From Eucalyptus grandis (lineage: Eukaryota; Streptophyta; Magnoliopsida; Myrtales; Myrtaceae): a stretch of DNA of 64,000 nucleotides. Within the stretch, counting starts at the first letter, position 1. Every line of letters begins with the position of its first letter. Below, in pieces: positions 36,590 through 49,735 of this stretch. The stretch lies in contig NC_052618.1 of assembly GCF_016545825.1 (NCBI RefSeq), positions 57,652,561 through 57,716,560 of the forward strand, given 5' to 3'. Below the pieces are notes generated by a model. It did not search any database. It saw only the letters and a list, made by a program, of their open reading frames with translations, and was not told where the DNA came from. The position numbers and the translations under genes were made by a program.

Positions 36590-39500
36590 ATGTCTTCCTC
36601 CCATTGCTACAGCTCCTCAACCATGGCTTCTTTGTCGGCCGTCTCGACCGCCCAGGCAAGATCCTCATCTCCTTCCTTCGCCTTCCTCCCCAATTCAAAA
36701 CCCAGGAGCAGAGTCGCCTGCGCTCTCGGAGGTAACACCCCTTTGATTTCCTCTCTCTCTCTCTCCCTCTCTTTTTCCATAGTTGCGCTGTAATTCAGAT
36801 GGAACTCTTCTTCTGGTATGATGGCCGAAACCTATCTATGAGAATGAAGATGCAGAAGAAGAAGCGAAATTTCAAGTCTTTTCGTCTATCCCGAGAGCCC
36901 CAGCTCTGATCTTGGTGGCCGAAATCTAAAACCTCCTTTTGGGTCGCCGGTGAGCTGATAAAGATTGATTTTGGGTAATGTGATGTCAATGCCAGACGTG
37001 GTACGCTTTCAAGAAAGTCAATGGATGGATGTCTATTCGGATAACTCAGTTTGCATTTCATGGGACCTGCGGAGATAATTTTACGGGAATGGGATTTGTG
37101 GATTGGATTTTAGTACACTGGTTGATTCTTCTAGGTTGAGATAGAAATGCTAGATGCCTGAGCATTTTAATGATTCTTGGGAATAGTTATGTCTGATGCA
37201 CAATGATATGGAATTACTTGCAGGGGTTGTGGCGGAACCAACGGCAGCTACATGTGTTTCCAAGCCGTTGTTGCTTAATGCTGTTCGTGGAAAAGAGGTG
37301 GAAAGACCTCCGGTTTGGCTCATGAGACAAGCAGGGAGGTATATGAAGGCAGGTCTATCTTTACTCGAATATCTGTTTCTGCAGCAGTTTTGTTTTTTGG
37401 AGTCTACTGATTCTGTCTGTGTTTGTGACTTTCGGGGTTTGCTCTAGTTCCCATTTCTTGGTATTTCGTGCGTTTAGTTAGTGAAATTTGCTTGAGCAGC
37501 ATTTGGCAGTAGTAACCTAAATTTTAGCAAACTTCTGACCAAGAAATGCTGATGAATTCTCAGAGGAGAATGAGATAGTCATAAAACTGTATGCTTCGAC
37601 CGAGTGAACAGTTAGTGAACAGTTGTAATGACTTAGGTGTCTCTTTGTTCTGCTCAGAATTGCATCACTGGATTGGTTATCAGAGAGCACTGCTAAGTGG
37701 TGTGTTTACTTTAATATGGTTTTCTCTGTCACTGTTGGCAATTCTCTTGGATTGCTGGTTCTCTTGTATGTATCAGATATTTGCTCGTACCAGTTCTATA
37801 TTTTTTCCTAGTTTCTAACTTGTTTCACTTTGTTGAAAATTTCTTGTTACAGAGTTACCAAGATATCTGTGAGAGGTATCCTTCCTTTCGTGAAAGATCT
37901 GAGAATGTTGACCTTGTAGTGGAAATATCCTTGCAGCCATGGAATGTCTTTAAGCCCGACGGGGTAAGTATCTCCAAAGAATGTTTCCCTACATTTTCTA
38001 CATAGTATTATTCAGGTCATAAGTGTGTATGCGACATTTTTCCTCTGGTCAGAAACGTCCTTCTTAAGTACTGTTTGGCTATTGAGCTTAGATTAGATGA
38101 GCTCTATCAGAAAGGGATACTTTCATGCTTGGCCATGCTAGTGAAATTTAAACCACATATATGTAATTTGGTCAAGATAACCTGGAAAATGAGATGCAAC
38201 CACATTGAACTGTAAATGACAATATTTTCAGTGAATCACAATCCTTCAACTCAAAAGGAAAGTTGTGACGCGCTTAAGTTTACAACTTAGCCCAATGCAA
38301 AGCTAACTTTCAGCATCAAAATTGTCTTTCATAACAAGAACTTATACTGTCTTGTGATGTCTTGTTTCTCTATCTTCCTATACTGGCATACTGATGTATA
38401 TTCATTTGTGCAGGTTATTTTGTTCTCGGACATTCTCACCCCTCTTACAGGAATGAATATACCATTTGACATTGTCAAGGGTAAGGGTCCTGTCATCTTC
38501 AATCCGGTACAGACAATTGCTGATGTTGATCAAGTGAGAGAATTTACTCCTGAAGGTTCAGTGCCCTATGTGGGAGAAGCATTGAAGATTTTGCGAAAAG
38601 AGGTCTTTCTCTGCATATCTTAGAATTTATCAACATCTTTGTGATCTATCTTTGTGCTTGTTTTCCTATTTGAAGATTGTCACTCCATTATGGTGCTATG
38701 CACTAGATATAGGTGCCCCATGTTTTATGCACGAGACCTAATTGTTCGACAGTCATGCAAGAGTTGGTTTTAAAAAGTTCAATCTTTAACAAAGACTTTG
38801 CTATTCTTGCCATGAATACTTAGTCATATTATTTACTACCAAAATGATCACGGTAACCAAAGAGATATTCCTAACTGTGTATGCATATATCGAGGGAAAA
38901 AAGCCTTAAGCAAAATGCCAGTAGAATTACTGGTGTTGGCTGTTAAGTTTGCTCAAACTGTTTCATTCGTGATACCATTTCTCTTCATGATAAATTTTTA
39001 TGTGCATGTGACAACCGAACTACAGACTATAATATAACAAAGTATATGTGTTAGACTAAACTGATTCACCAATCCACATTGGAATTGTTGGGCTATGGTA
39101 ACGAAGTGTATGATTTACAGGTGGATAATGAAGCAGCAGTCTTGGGTTTTGTCGGTGCTCCTTTTACTTTAGCATCTTATGTGATTGAAGGTGGTTCATC
39201 AAAGAACTTCACAAAGATAAAGAAATTAGCTTTCTCGCAACCCAAGGTAGTCACGGGATATTTCTTTTATCTTTATAATTTACTTTAGCTTTGTGCTTCG
39301 CAAGACGGCTGCATTTGCAATACCACCACACTCAGTTTACTGAGATCCATGGCACTGGCAATCAGATTGATGGAATTTTGTGTCAGGTACTACATGCATT
39401 GCTCGAGAAATTCACAACCTCCATGGCAAAGTACATTAAGTACCAAGCTGACAATGGAGCTCAGGTTGTTCAGATCTTTGATTCATGGGCCACAGAGCTC

Positions 39501-39902
39501 AGTCCCGAAGATTTTGAGGTGTTCAGCTTGCCTTATCTGAAGCAAATTGTGGATTCTGTGAAGCAAAGCCATCCAAATCTCCCTCTAATTCTTTATGCTA
39601 GTGGATCTGGTGGCTTGCTCGAGAGGTTAGCCTTGACAGGTGTTGACGTTGTCAGCTTGGATTGGACAGTCGACATGGCAGAAGGTAGGAGGCGACTGGG
39701 AGCTGACGTGGCTGTCCAAGGTAACGTGGACCCAGGGGTCCTTTTTGGCTCAAAGGAGTTCATTACCAAGCGGATACATGATACCGTGAGGAAAGCTGGT
39801 AAAGGGAAACATATCTTGAATCTTGGTCATGGCATTAAAGTAGGTACACCGGAGGAAAACGTTGCTCATTTTTTTGACGTTGCGAAAGATATTCGATATT
39901 AG
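36590..39902 (+). CDS. HEME: Uroporphyrinogen decarboxylase, chloroplast (HemE)
   Basis: Converts uroporphyrinogen III to coproporphyrinogen III by four decarboxylations, in the heme and chlorophyll pathway of the plastid. Six exons: 36590-36731, 37224-37348, 37853-37963, 38414-38602, 39121-39246, 39387-39902; 402 residues. The first 48 or so are a Ser-rich transit peptide; an alternative Met at 36623 would shorten it by 11. Family motifs: [13 protein letters not shown] (substrate-binding Arg), [10 protein letters not shown] (catalytic Asp), [32 protein letters not shown] and the C-terminal LNLGHGI (His). The frame is intact. Intron 2 starts with GC (AAG|GCAGGT): the nearby GT four bases later would shift the frame into a stop. 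Closest to Arabidopsis HEME1/HEME2; neighbours favour HEME2 (At2g40490). The gene converges with the potassium transporter, with 576 nt between stop codons. Confidence 0.96.
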
Positions 39903-40478
39903 CAGCCAATGTCAAATAGCAAACCTTCTTACTGATCATGGTGCTGTTCTGCTTTTCATTTTCAACCTTCTTTCTTTGGCGTGGTCTGTAATCTCTAGCT
40001 GTCCATTTAGGGAAACGATAATCATATTGAGGACGAATGCTATTTGCACAGTTATTTTTTAGGGAAAAAGTAGATGAATTGCATAAGTAAGATCCCATCT
40101 ACCACAAGAACTTATTTTTGCGAACAATTGTTTTAACGCTTGAGCTTTGAAAGAGCTTCCAAAATACATTCGGGTCAGTCGAATGGTTGTATGAAGATAG
40201 CCTTCTTGCCTTCTTGTGTGAATATATGTTTTGCCTTCGATGTCCTGCTGAAAGTGAATATGCGTTCCAAAAATCTCCTTCGTTATTTCTTTCTGGACTA
40301 TTGCAGTCCAAAAAGTTCTATATATATGTATGAACTCGCCTCACGAGATTCGAGACACATGTACGACCGTGTTAACCGCTGGCCATTTCTTTAACCCTCT
40401 TTTGAGAATGTTTCCTAGCGTGTACTAGTCCATGCGAGAAACTGGTGGAGTTGATTAGTATAATGCAGAGGGTATTTC
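39903..40478. other. Convergent 3' intergenic stretch
   Basis: The 3' regions of UROD (+) and the transporter (-) meet here. A TATATATGTATG tract lies near 40320. No other feature is seen. Terminators and poly(A) sites cannot be placed with confidence. Confidence 0.6.
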
Positions 40479-43400
40479 TTACACAACATATACCATCCCA
40501 ACCTCAAGGAGAGACACTGGAGGCACTTTCAGTGCCACATCTTGTCCCCTACAATTTCTCCTCAGAAAGTTGTAGCCGAAATTGAGGGCCAGCCTTTTCA
40601 GAAGGGATGATCCTTGCTTCGCTCGTACATGCGACTGTCCAAGTATGAATGCAGTCCCTGATTGCTGAGCTGCTAACAGATCGTGCAGTTCTTCTCGCAT
40701 CTGCTTCTCTATCTCGGTCCTTGAATCGGCCTCGGATACATCATCCTGGGCAAACCTCACTGTCTTTTTCGCAGCACCCACGGGTTCCATTTCTATGACA
40801 TCAGCTAAACTTTCTATGCTCGGAAAGCCAAGAGATACACTTGCACAGCTCGGGCTTTCTCCAATCTCATAAGCCGGGGCTCCGGTGATCGAGACTCTCC
40901 TTATCACTGTCAATCTATGCTCGCTTGACGAAGATCCATTGGAACTGGGACAATCATCCTTGACACCAGAACCGATTGCGTCTCTTTGAGTCCAGTTCAA
41001 GTGTATGAACTCAGCAAGTCTGTTGACTAGCTCGGCTTCAAAAGAATCCACATCCTGGTGGACATCTCGGTAGCCATACCGAATGATGCATCGGTAGGAA
41101 CGGTGCGATGAGGGCCCCACACGGCCCACAAGATACCGCTCTTCAGGTGGCACATGAGGCACGGGAACTGACTTTAGGCACACGAAGACGAGAATGCGGT
41201 GGAATGCGGGGAGGTTGGTGACAAAGCGGGAGAAGTTGGCGGGAATTCCTGAGATGAGATCGGTGAAAACTACACCTATTCCAGGGACTCGAATGATTCC
41301 CAAGCTTGGACCCAAGTCTAGAAGCCACTCCAGTGAAACCTTGTTGTGGAGGTCAAATTCGTACTTTTTAATGGAGGCATAATGCCAGACAAACATGACG
41401 GTCATGAGGAAGAGCGCTAAGAGGATGGGGAGCCATGCGCCCTCGGCAAACTTGGTCAGTGATGCTGAGAAGTAGAGCAGCTCGATTGAGCCGAAAAAGA
41501 GTAGAAAGCAGAGAGACAGAATAGGAGGTTTGTGCCAACAGAGAATTATGACCAAGGATGTGAGGCATGTGGTTACCAGCATTACCGTCATTACTGCCAG
41601 ACCTGCATCGTGGAGAAAGTAGTTCAACACAATTTGAACCAAGGAATTAGCTCGTGTCAGGTTTTCTTTGGCAGGGCCTAAACAATAGGATCAAGTGAAT
41701 TTCAGTACGGATGGAGGCATACAAGCCATACCTGAAGCATTTCCCATGTGTTTTATGTCTCTGAATCCGATGGTCACAGCAATGCAGAGGATCATGAGCA
41801 TCCAGTTGATCTCAGGGATATAAACCTGCCCATGGATCTTGTCCGAAGTGTGGACGACTTTGACTCTCGGAAAACAACCGAGCGATTGACTTTGGTTTAT
41901 TATGGAGAATGTCCCACTGATGATCGCTTGGCTTCCCACCACAGAGGCAAGAATGGCTACTATAAGAACAGGCCATCTCACAATTTCTGCAGATAAAATT
42001 GTGTCATTTAATCCATACATCTTTTAACAGTAGAACGGATGGTCTAAATTGATCAATACGGCGAGCATTCACACCACTTTCCCAACAGGATCATGACTAG
42101 TTTGATAACAAATGAAAAATATGTTTGTTTGAATCAAGTATCTGTATACAAGCATAGTCTACATTCTGGTAAATAATGGACGGTGATTTGATTTCTTGCA
42201 TCAAACTCTAGTTTGGAAGAAGAGGGAGGGAGGGCTATACTTGGAACTGAGAGGTAGAAACTGATTGGGTTTTGGTTGTCATGATGCTTGGAGAGGTAAG
42301 CAGCCTGACCCATGTATGCCAATATGAGAGCTGGATAAACTAGAAAGGTGAAAGCAATCTGCGGCCAGAATAAACATGAACTGTGACTTCATTGGCAAAT
42401 CAAACATTTCCCAAACAAAAGATTGATATGGACTGATAATAGCTGAGGAGAACCTGAATTGCTGTGCACGAGAAGTGGCCAAGATCGGCAAACATAGCTT
42501 CAGATCCTGCATAAAATGAACCAATTTCTGTCATCTGATGGCTATGAACATGAAGTGAATCGAGCATTTTAGTCCCTAGATACTAGATAACCGGGAGTTC
42601 AATGTCAACTATGAGGAACATCAAATCAAACTGTCCAGAGATTGACAACTGAGGATGCCAATATCATGAAATAACTATTAGGAATCGAAACCGTGTTCTT
42701 ACCAGTGAAATCACATGTTCTATCTGGGCCAAAAAAATAAAAATAAATACCTGTTATGCACAGTAGGACTCCTCCCAGAGACAACCACCCGCCCATCCTG
42801 GTCTTCCTCAAGAACTTGAACATATAATAAGGAGAAAGCGCCTTATAGACGTGTGGGTTCCAGTGCAGTATGTTGTACAAGCCAAGGGCACTAATGCATA
42901 GCAACCAGGTCAACACGACAGGTGCAAACAAGAATCCAATTCGATGCGTGCCATAGTGTTGAAGAGCAAATAGACAGACCAGTATGAAACATGTAATAGG
43001 AACAACAGCATCTGCAATAAGGGGAAACTGAATTACAAAACCAGACACAAAAATGTAGCCAATAAATCCTCTTCCTAAAAGTATACAACATCAGCTGACG
43101 ATCAAAAGAGGAGAGAGAATGGAACAATTGAGAATTATCTGCAGATGCTTGCTCCATTAAGAGGATTATTTGTAAGGGAAGTTTTCTCAGATTAGAATCC
43201 AGAATATGAAAACTGGAGAAGACCTTGCCATGGAATCATTAAGAAACAACTTCCGAGGCAAATGGTCAGTGGTCACACAATTGCATTTCCATGGAAAGAG
43301 GTTTCCTTTTTCTTCGGCGGAGAACTCATGCAGACAAGCCAAGAACGTGTGTGGTCAAAACGATGCTGGGGGTGTTCATATCATAAAAACTACAAGTATA

Positions 43401-44880
43401 CTTTTACAAATTTCCCAGAAGATGTACGTTCTGCTTAATTAATGTTTGAGGAAGAAGTTGTATTCTGATGCTTGCACATGTTATGTACCTTGTAATATGC
43501 ATATCCATTTTATTATGGCATACCATAAGTTTAAATTTCCTTTGGCCTCCTATTAGAGACAAAAATTCATTAAGGATCTTCTGGACTGAGGATTAAGACA
43601 GACGACTAAACAGAGGAGAGAATATGAGCAGTCTGGTCCCCAACTTGGGAACGGTCCCAACCGTTCATACCAGATAGGCCTTTTTCCCCTCATCATCTAG
43701 GATAGAGCAACATGATCCAGTCATCACCTTCAAGAATTAGAGATACAAACTCTATCGCTTATAATATATTTTCCACGAAAGCTACAGAAAGATGCGATGA
43801 AAATACATAGACTCAAACTAGATGACTTGACCCCAATCAAACACTCAATTTTCAGCAACTGACATCAAGCGGCTTTTGCTCATTACAAACAATTAATCGG
43901 ACATTTCAGTAAAGAAAATACAAGCTGAGAATGCCTTACACTGATGGTGCTCCTTGGACATGGATAACTCAAGGCCAGAAACGGCAGAGAAGACTACACC
44001 GAAAAGCAAAATGGTAAGAAAAGAGAAAAGGATTCAAGTCTTATTCATGTGTCGAGAATAAAATTTTATCAACAGAAATAAGAAATAGCTGACCGGAGAT
44101 GGCTGGAGTGAGTAGCCCGTCTCCAATGACCATACAAGTTCCAAGGAGGACCAAGATCAATAAAGCCGTGTGTAAGCGTCTGTGCCTCTCCAGCAAAGTC
44201 TTCAATTTCGAGCTGTTCTTATTCTCTGGAGGATGCTCTAGTTTATAAGTGGAGAGCTCTTCATCAGCAACCTGTCTGTTTGGCAGAAGGCTCACCTTGG
44301 CATGTCTACATATCAGTGAATACAGTGCAAAAGTACCACCTAGAAGACACACCATTGCCAACACAACATATAAGAAATCCAGAAAGATTGGCTGATTGCA
44401 ACTTATTGCAATGTCCTAAGTGCTTACCCTCGCCATTATCATCAGCTTGAAGAACTATGAACACGTACTTGAACAAGGGAACTAAAGTGAGCGTCCAGAA
44501 GACGAATGAAAGAACGCCGTATATCTCTTCATTGGTATCCGAGTGTTGGATGTCTTCTGCAAACGTGCTCGCGTAGACATACAATGGGGATATGCTCAGG
44601 TCGCCATACACCACACCAAGGCTTTGATAAGCTAACAGCATTATTGTCTTCCAGGACTCCTAAAATTTCACTCAGAAAGCAGCAATATCAGAACTCTCCA
44701 ACCAATATTGATGATAAACTAAAGAACTAAAGAGCTCTTACTGTACTTTGCAAGTTTCACTGAATCAACATGGCATTACAGCATTCGAAATTAATAGTCG
44801 ACCCCCCATGTCATTTGCAAGAAAAAAGCGAACTGACCAACCTCAGAAGATTTCCAGCATCTCCCATAACCAAGATCCAT
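40479..44880 (-). CDS. KUP2: Potassium transporter KUP/HAK/KT family, KUP2 type
   Basis: A multi-pass membrane transporter for K+ uptake, probably plasma membrane or tonoplast. Nine coding exons on the minus strand: 44880-44842, 44659-44428, 44339-44094, 43993-43940, 43011-42751, 42506-42454, 42358-42241, 41986-41732, 41602-40479; 793 residues, all joined in phase. It starts [13 protein letters not shown], then the family signature [100 protein letters not shown] and [17 protein letters not shown]. About 12 membrane segments are followed by a cytosolic C-terminal third ending [11 protein letters not shown]. That ending and length agree with Arabidopsis KT2/KUP2 (At2g40540, SHY3, involved in cell expansion). 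The frame is intact. A nine-codon upstream ORF lies 77 nt before the start codon. Confidence 0.95.
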
Positions 44881-45260
44881 GCTTTTCAAGCTCGAGCTCT
44901 TCAATCTTCAGTTTGCAATGCTTTGTGTGGACCAGGAAACTTAGCAGCAGATCTGCACTAGATCTTCCTGGAGGATGATGCGCTCATCCAGAATGCGAGC
45001 TTCTCAGAGTAAGACCCTGCGGATGAAATGCAGAAGCCATTCATATCTCGCCCATCTTTCCTCTCACAGTAGAGGCCAAAAATGCAGAGGCAGATCAAAT
45101 TCGTTCACCTATAAAGAGACCCACACGAAGCTCATAAACAGCGCAAATTAAAAAAAACCAAACCAACCCACCTGTCACTGAACGATGTTAAACTGAAAAA
45201 CCCATAAAATAAACAGAAAAAACGAATCTCACCTGCATTAAAAACACTCAGTGCAAGTCT
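44881..45260 (-). promoter_or_regulatory. KUP2 5' leader with candidate leader intron
   Basis: On the minus strand an exon-like end AATGCAG|GTGAGA at about 45230 and an acceptor CATCCGCAG at about 45015 would define a leader intron of roughly 215 nt. The spliced leader would then contain an upstream ORF at 44987-44958. Prediction from splice motifs only; no transcript data. Confidence 0.35.
44958..44987 (-). other. Nine-codon upstream ORF in the KUP2 leader
   Basis: ATG at 44987 (minus strand) encodes MSASSSRKI and stops at 44958, 77 nt before the main start codon. It is complete and separate from the main frame, so it could tune translation. Whether it lies on the mature transcript depends on the start site. 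Confidence 0.45.
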
Positions 45261-47479
45261 CATAAATGCGATAGGGGCCTCCCAAAGCTCATGGAAACCG
45301 ACGTGACCCATCTAGACCCATCCACATGAGCGACCCTTCGTGGGACAAGAAAAGCGAAGGTAAGAAGAAAAAGGAAAGCAAGCTTCAAATTTTGACAGTC
45401 CAGTGAATGCTTATTCCATTTCTTTTCTTTTTTCTTGTCCTTTTCGCAGAGTCAAAACTGTTCACAGGCACAACAGGACGATTTGGATGAAAATGAATGG
45501 GGAATGAACCCGGAAACGCAGTATCATACAGTGATGTGACTTTAAACTATAACTCCATTTTTAAGAAGTATAATCAATCACCACCAACCAGAGGCCAGCC
45601 CACCCCACTTTCTCACTCCGTGCACATTATTCTTTTTGGTTATCTTGTTTCATATTTACTTTATTGACTTTCCGTATATTCTAGCCGGCCGATTATCGAG
45701 ATCTTCCTCTTTTCTGTAAGCACGCGCGATCACTCAAATCCCCACCAACCGATAGGCCATTTTCATTTTCATTTTTGGTTGCCAAAAACGAGTTAAGTGT
45801 GACTGCTGACTGGCGGTTTTTGGTGGCGGGGTTTGGTCAATCACTTGAGCAGGAGCAAAGCAAACGCGGCCAAAATAAATAAGATGAAAACGAGAGCAAA
45901 ATTTGATTTCAGGCTAAGCAAAAGATCAAAGATCACAGCTTTGAGGGCATAGCAAGACGACTGTCCGAGGGAAAGCAGACCCCAATACGGATAGCTCCTG
46001 AAGCAAAGAATTAGGCAGAAAAATTGGGAATTTTCAATTGATGGGTACTGTTACATGGACAGAACCATGTGATTTGGAGTGCAATTCAGAAAGCCCGTGA
46101 CCACAGAACGTGATGTTTATTCCGCCAAAAGTTGTAGGGACAGACTTCTTTCAAGTCCTTTGGACGTGGACATTGCTTCTGTTCCCGGCCATGTTGTCCT
46201 TTCTCGATTTTCGATAAGCTGTCTTTTCATTGCCTCATCTTTCATCACATGGCCTTGATCTCCAAGATGGCGACATTCGTTCCGATCCCATTTGCGACTT
46301 TTGTCCAGGAATTCAATACCCTGATGAGCCAAAGAGACTAATGAAAAGGATTTTAAGTTCCATCCATCTGATTTATAGTAAGCCAATGGATGATGCTGAG
46401 GTGTAAAACACAGTTGTGCCATTCTTCAGCCGGTCAAGAGTTAGATCTGCACCGCGGTGACAGCTTTCACTGAGTTCATCAAGCTAAAATATTATGTACA
46501 AGATTCCATAATCTCCTGCACATTGCATGCTATTAACCTCTTGAATTTTATAGTATTGCTCTTTTCAACAGGGTACTGTGAGAAGATAAACTCAGGAGGA
46601 TGTTGCAGTGACACGAGTCTTGTTGCTTCTACTTCGATTTGCGCAAGATATTGAAGCAAGCGCTAGTTATTTTACCGGGATCTAAAAAGATTCCAAGAGC
46701 CCATCGCGGATCTTCATGCAACATGTGTCGGCTTGTACTCGCTTCTCCGAAAACAGATTGGAAATAAAGAAATGTTATGGGTGCCTTCAAATCATGAGCA
46801 CAAAGAAAAGGAGATTTCTCTGGATGAACTTCAAGATGAAAAGAATGATCGAGGGAAGCGCACGAGACACGCGTATTTATATATTATCTTGTGGGTAGTG
46901 TACATCTCTCTCTTGAAAAGAGGAGAAAAAGCTGAGAATTTGTGGCTGCAGAAGAGAAAGTGGGGAAGATCCCGATTTGGATTCGAGCGGGGGAGGAGGA
47001 TTCGGGGTGACGGGAGCTTGATCGAGCAAGACTTTAGCCTTTTTCTTTAGTCATAAATATAATATTGTGGGATTGATTCTGGCAAAGCAGATTCAGAGGA
47101 ATAATGGAGTTATAAAATAAGGTGCTGATGCGCAGTATAGCTTTCTGATTCTGACATTGCTTTCCTTGTCAGCTTATATACGTGGATGTGATTATCTTCC
47201 TCTTAAAGAAGGGGGGAAATAGGGTTTGACCTATTGATATGTAATTGATGCTTGACATCATTTTCTAGCTAAGATGACCTGCAAAACTTGAGCTTGCATC
47301 CATTCTACATCAAATACTCATTTTATTGGCCGGAATTTGATATACTTAGCAATTACTCTTGTATCTTACTGTTGGATTATCGCAACCTTGGGCCAAGATA
47401 TTGCACTTAACACTTAACATTATACGAATATCCTGCAAATCCAGAATACCATACTCAAGCATAGATTGTTTAAAATGCG

Positions 47480-47690
47480 ATCTCATCTTTTTTTTCTTTC
47501 TTCTTTTGTAATCATGAGATATAAATGGTCCATATAGAACCACGAACTCAAGGAAACCAGACAGGGTATCTGTGTAGCCCATCCCAAACCACACCGACTG
47601 AGATTGGCAGAGCACTGTGACGAGGAATCGAACCTTGCACTCGATGAATCAACGTTAGAGCGACTTCCATACCGCTCATAGTAGCTTTTC
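47480..47690 (-). mobile_element. tRNA-derived SINE candidate
   Basis: On the minus strand there is a Pol III B-box-like GGTTCGATTCC (about 47628-47638), preceded by a possible A-box region with GAGCGGTATGGAAGTCG about 45 nt upstream. The sequence ends downstream in an A-rich tail (AAAAGAAGAAAGAAAAAAAAG). It does not fold as a normal tRNA. Boundaries and target duplications are not established. Confidence 0.35.
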
Positions 47691-48964
47691 ATACATATAT
47701 GAAAGTGCTCTTTGTCCAAATGCTTCTGCAAATGGAAATTAGCCCCCATCGAACGAGGGCTATAAAACGCGGATCAAGTGGGCCTTTTATATTGGGCCTG
47801 GTCCAATTAAGTAGCGCCCCATGATTTTTGGGAAGTCTAAGACCCTCAGACATTGGGTGAACCACGAGAACCGTTTGACTGGTGGTGGTGACAGTGTGAC
47901 GTGAGCGGATTCGAGTCCCTCTTTTGATGAAAATTGGAGTGGGGTTTCCAAATTCAAGTATCATTTTCACGTGTTTATGAAGTTTGGGATACCTAAGAAA
48001 TTACCTAGGAACAAGATTATGCTAATGTGCACAGTGTTTAATATGGTCGCGCCATGGTAGTAACATAGGTTTAAATAGTAATTATTTGAATACTTGTGAG
48101 GTCTGAACTAATTACATAACGCTTAATTGAATGACTTTTTTATTGCTTATTCCATATAAGCGACGAAAATTTTATAAAATTATTTATACCTATATAAAGA
48201 AAGGTTTCAGTGTACACATATGGCGACATGTGTCAATAGAATGAGCAATTTTCATGGACTTTTTGATCCTTGAATAATTGCTCTAATAGGGTGAAAATAG
48301 TTTTCCATTTGGAAGGGATCAATCTGGTCTTGATATTTATCGTTTACCAACCACACTCTTCTCCAACAGCATCCGAAAAAATTAAAATGGGCCAAGATGT
48401 CTTCTTTTTTTTTTAATAAGTATAGATTACGATTTTGAAATTTTGTATATTAAGCTAACTCAAATTCTCTCCCTCACCACTTTCTTCTTGACACCGATTA
48501 TTATTCTTACCTAACTCACTAAATTCTTCATATATTCATAATTTGCAATTGTTTTTTTCACTTTCTTGATCTTGCTTTCTCACCCAAAATTAGAGCAAAA
48601 TTATCTTTCCCAGATAAGACTCAATTTTGCTTGCAAGAACCACGTATGACCTCTCCCTCATTGTGTCCATCGTTCTACAACGTAAGTACTCCGTTACATC
48701 ATTTAATGCAAATGTGAACATGAAATCATTGTAGCATAAGATCCATTCATCGATCACTACGAAATTAAAATGTTTAAAATTTTATAAATCAAGTTACATT
48801 AAAGTAATAAGAATATGGGCATTTTGTTTTGAAAATGACTTTTTTCTTCTCGACTAGTAGTAATTATAGAGATGGCTCCTCCCTCTAAGTGAGTGATGAG
48901 TGACCTCTACGCAACGTACTCCTTCCATTTTATTAACGAGGATAAATTAGCCTATGAAAATAAA

Positions 48965-49085
48965 CAAAAGAAGGACTGGACCGGTCAATGCTAGTGGTTA
49001 AAAACAGCAAGGAAATAAGGACAGGCCATGTTCTCCTTCAGTCCGGGTTTGAATCCCGACAAATCTTAATTCATTGAAAATTTTA
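48965..49085 (+). mobile_element. tRNA-derived SINE candidate (head)
   Basis: AATGCTAGTGGTTAAAA resembles an A box (TRGCNNAGTGG) and GGGTTTGAATCCC, about 50 nt later, resembles a B box (GGTTCGANTCC). It may be only the tRNA-like head of an older SINE. No clear tail or target duplication was found. Confidence 0.35.
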
Positions 49086-49099
49086 TCTAAAAAGTACTT

Positions 49100-49735
49100 A
49101 ATGTATTATACAGCAGCCAATTCAACTCAAAACCTTTTAATTTTATCAACTCAGTTCTAAATCATTTGATAACTTGTTAATTCAGTAATAAATCTTTCGA
49201 TTGTGCCAATAAAATTTACCAATTTAGTCATAGACTTTTTAACAAATTATCAATATTGTCATTTTGTCTAATTTTGATAGAAAATTGCCAAACGTAACAG
49301 TCTAATCAGAGTTAGCTGTTCTACGTAGCTCGATTGGCATTGATGTAGATAATTTTTTGATTTTTTTTTAAAGTGAGTTTATTATTATTTTTCTTTTCTT
49401 TTCTTCTTCGTTGAGTCAACAAGGCTGCTAGCCACTAACGAAGGGTTGACACTAGGCGAGGGCTTGTGACGCCCTCATCAAACACAATGAGGACTCATGA
49501 GCCCTTGCCTAGATTCGGCTAGGGTTTTGTGGCCCTACCAACTCAATGAAGAAGAAAAGAATCAAAGAACAATAAATAAATAAATAAAATATCCACATTA
49601 ATATTGGCCATGTCATGTAAAACAGCACGATTATAAATTTTATAATTGAATTAGCAAATTATCAAAAAATCTGGTATTGGATTAATCAAATTAAAATATT
49701 TAGAACTAAATCGACCGTTGTACAATAAGTTTAAG
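49100..49735. mobile_element. Long inverted-repeat element, family A copy 3
   Basis: The left arm has AATTTAGTCATAGACTTTTT and TGTCTAATTTTGATAGAAAA. The right arm has ATTAGCAAATTATCAAAAA and AATATTTAGAACTAAATCG in reverse-complement order. The core (about 49400-49550) carries the family's GGCTAG/GAGGGC/CCTCATC motifs. It matches the copies at 20-660 and 12930-13600. Confidence 0.6.

Noticed and set aside
46117..46422. 101-codon minus-strand frame
   Set aside because: No recognisable domain, no signal peptide, no partner exons; likely chance. A non-coding transcript cannot be excluded.
47689..47970. 93-codon minus-strand frame and a B-box-like GGATTCGAGTCCC at about 47909
   Set aside because: The frame has no known similarity. 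The B-box-like sequence has no convincing A box at the right distance and no tRNA fold.
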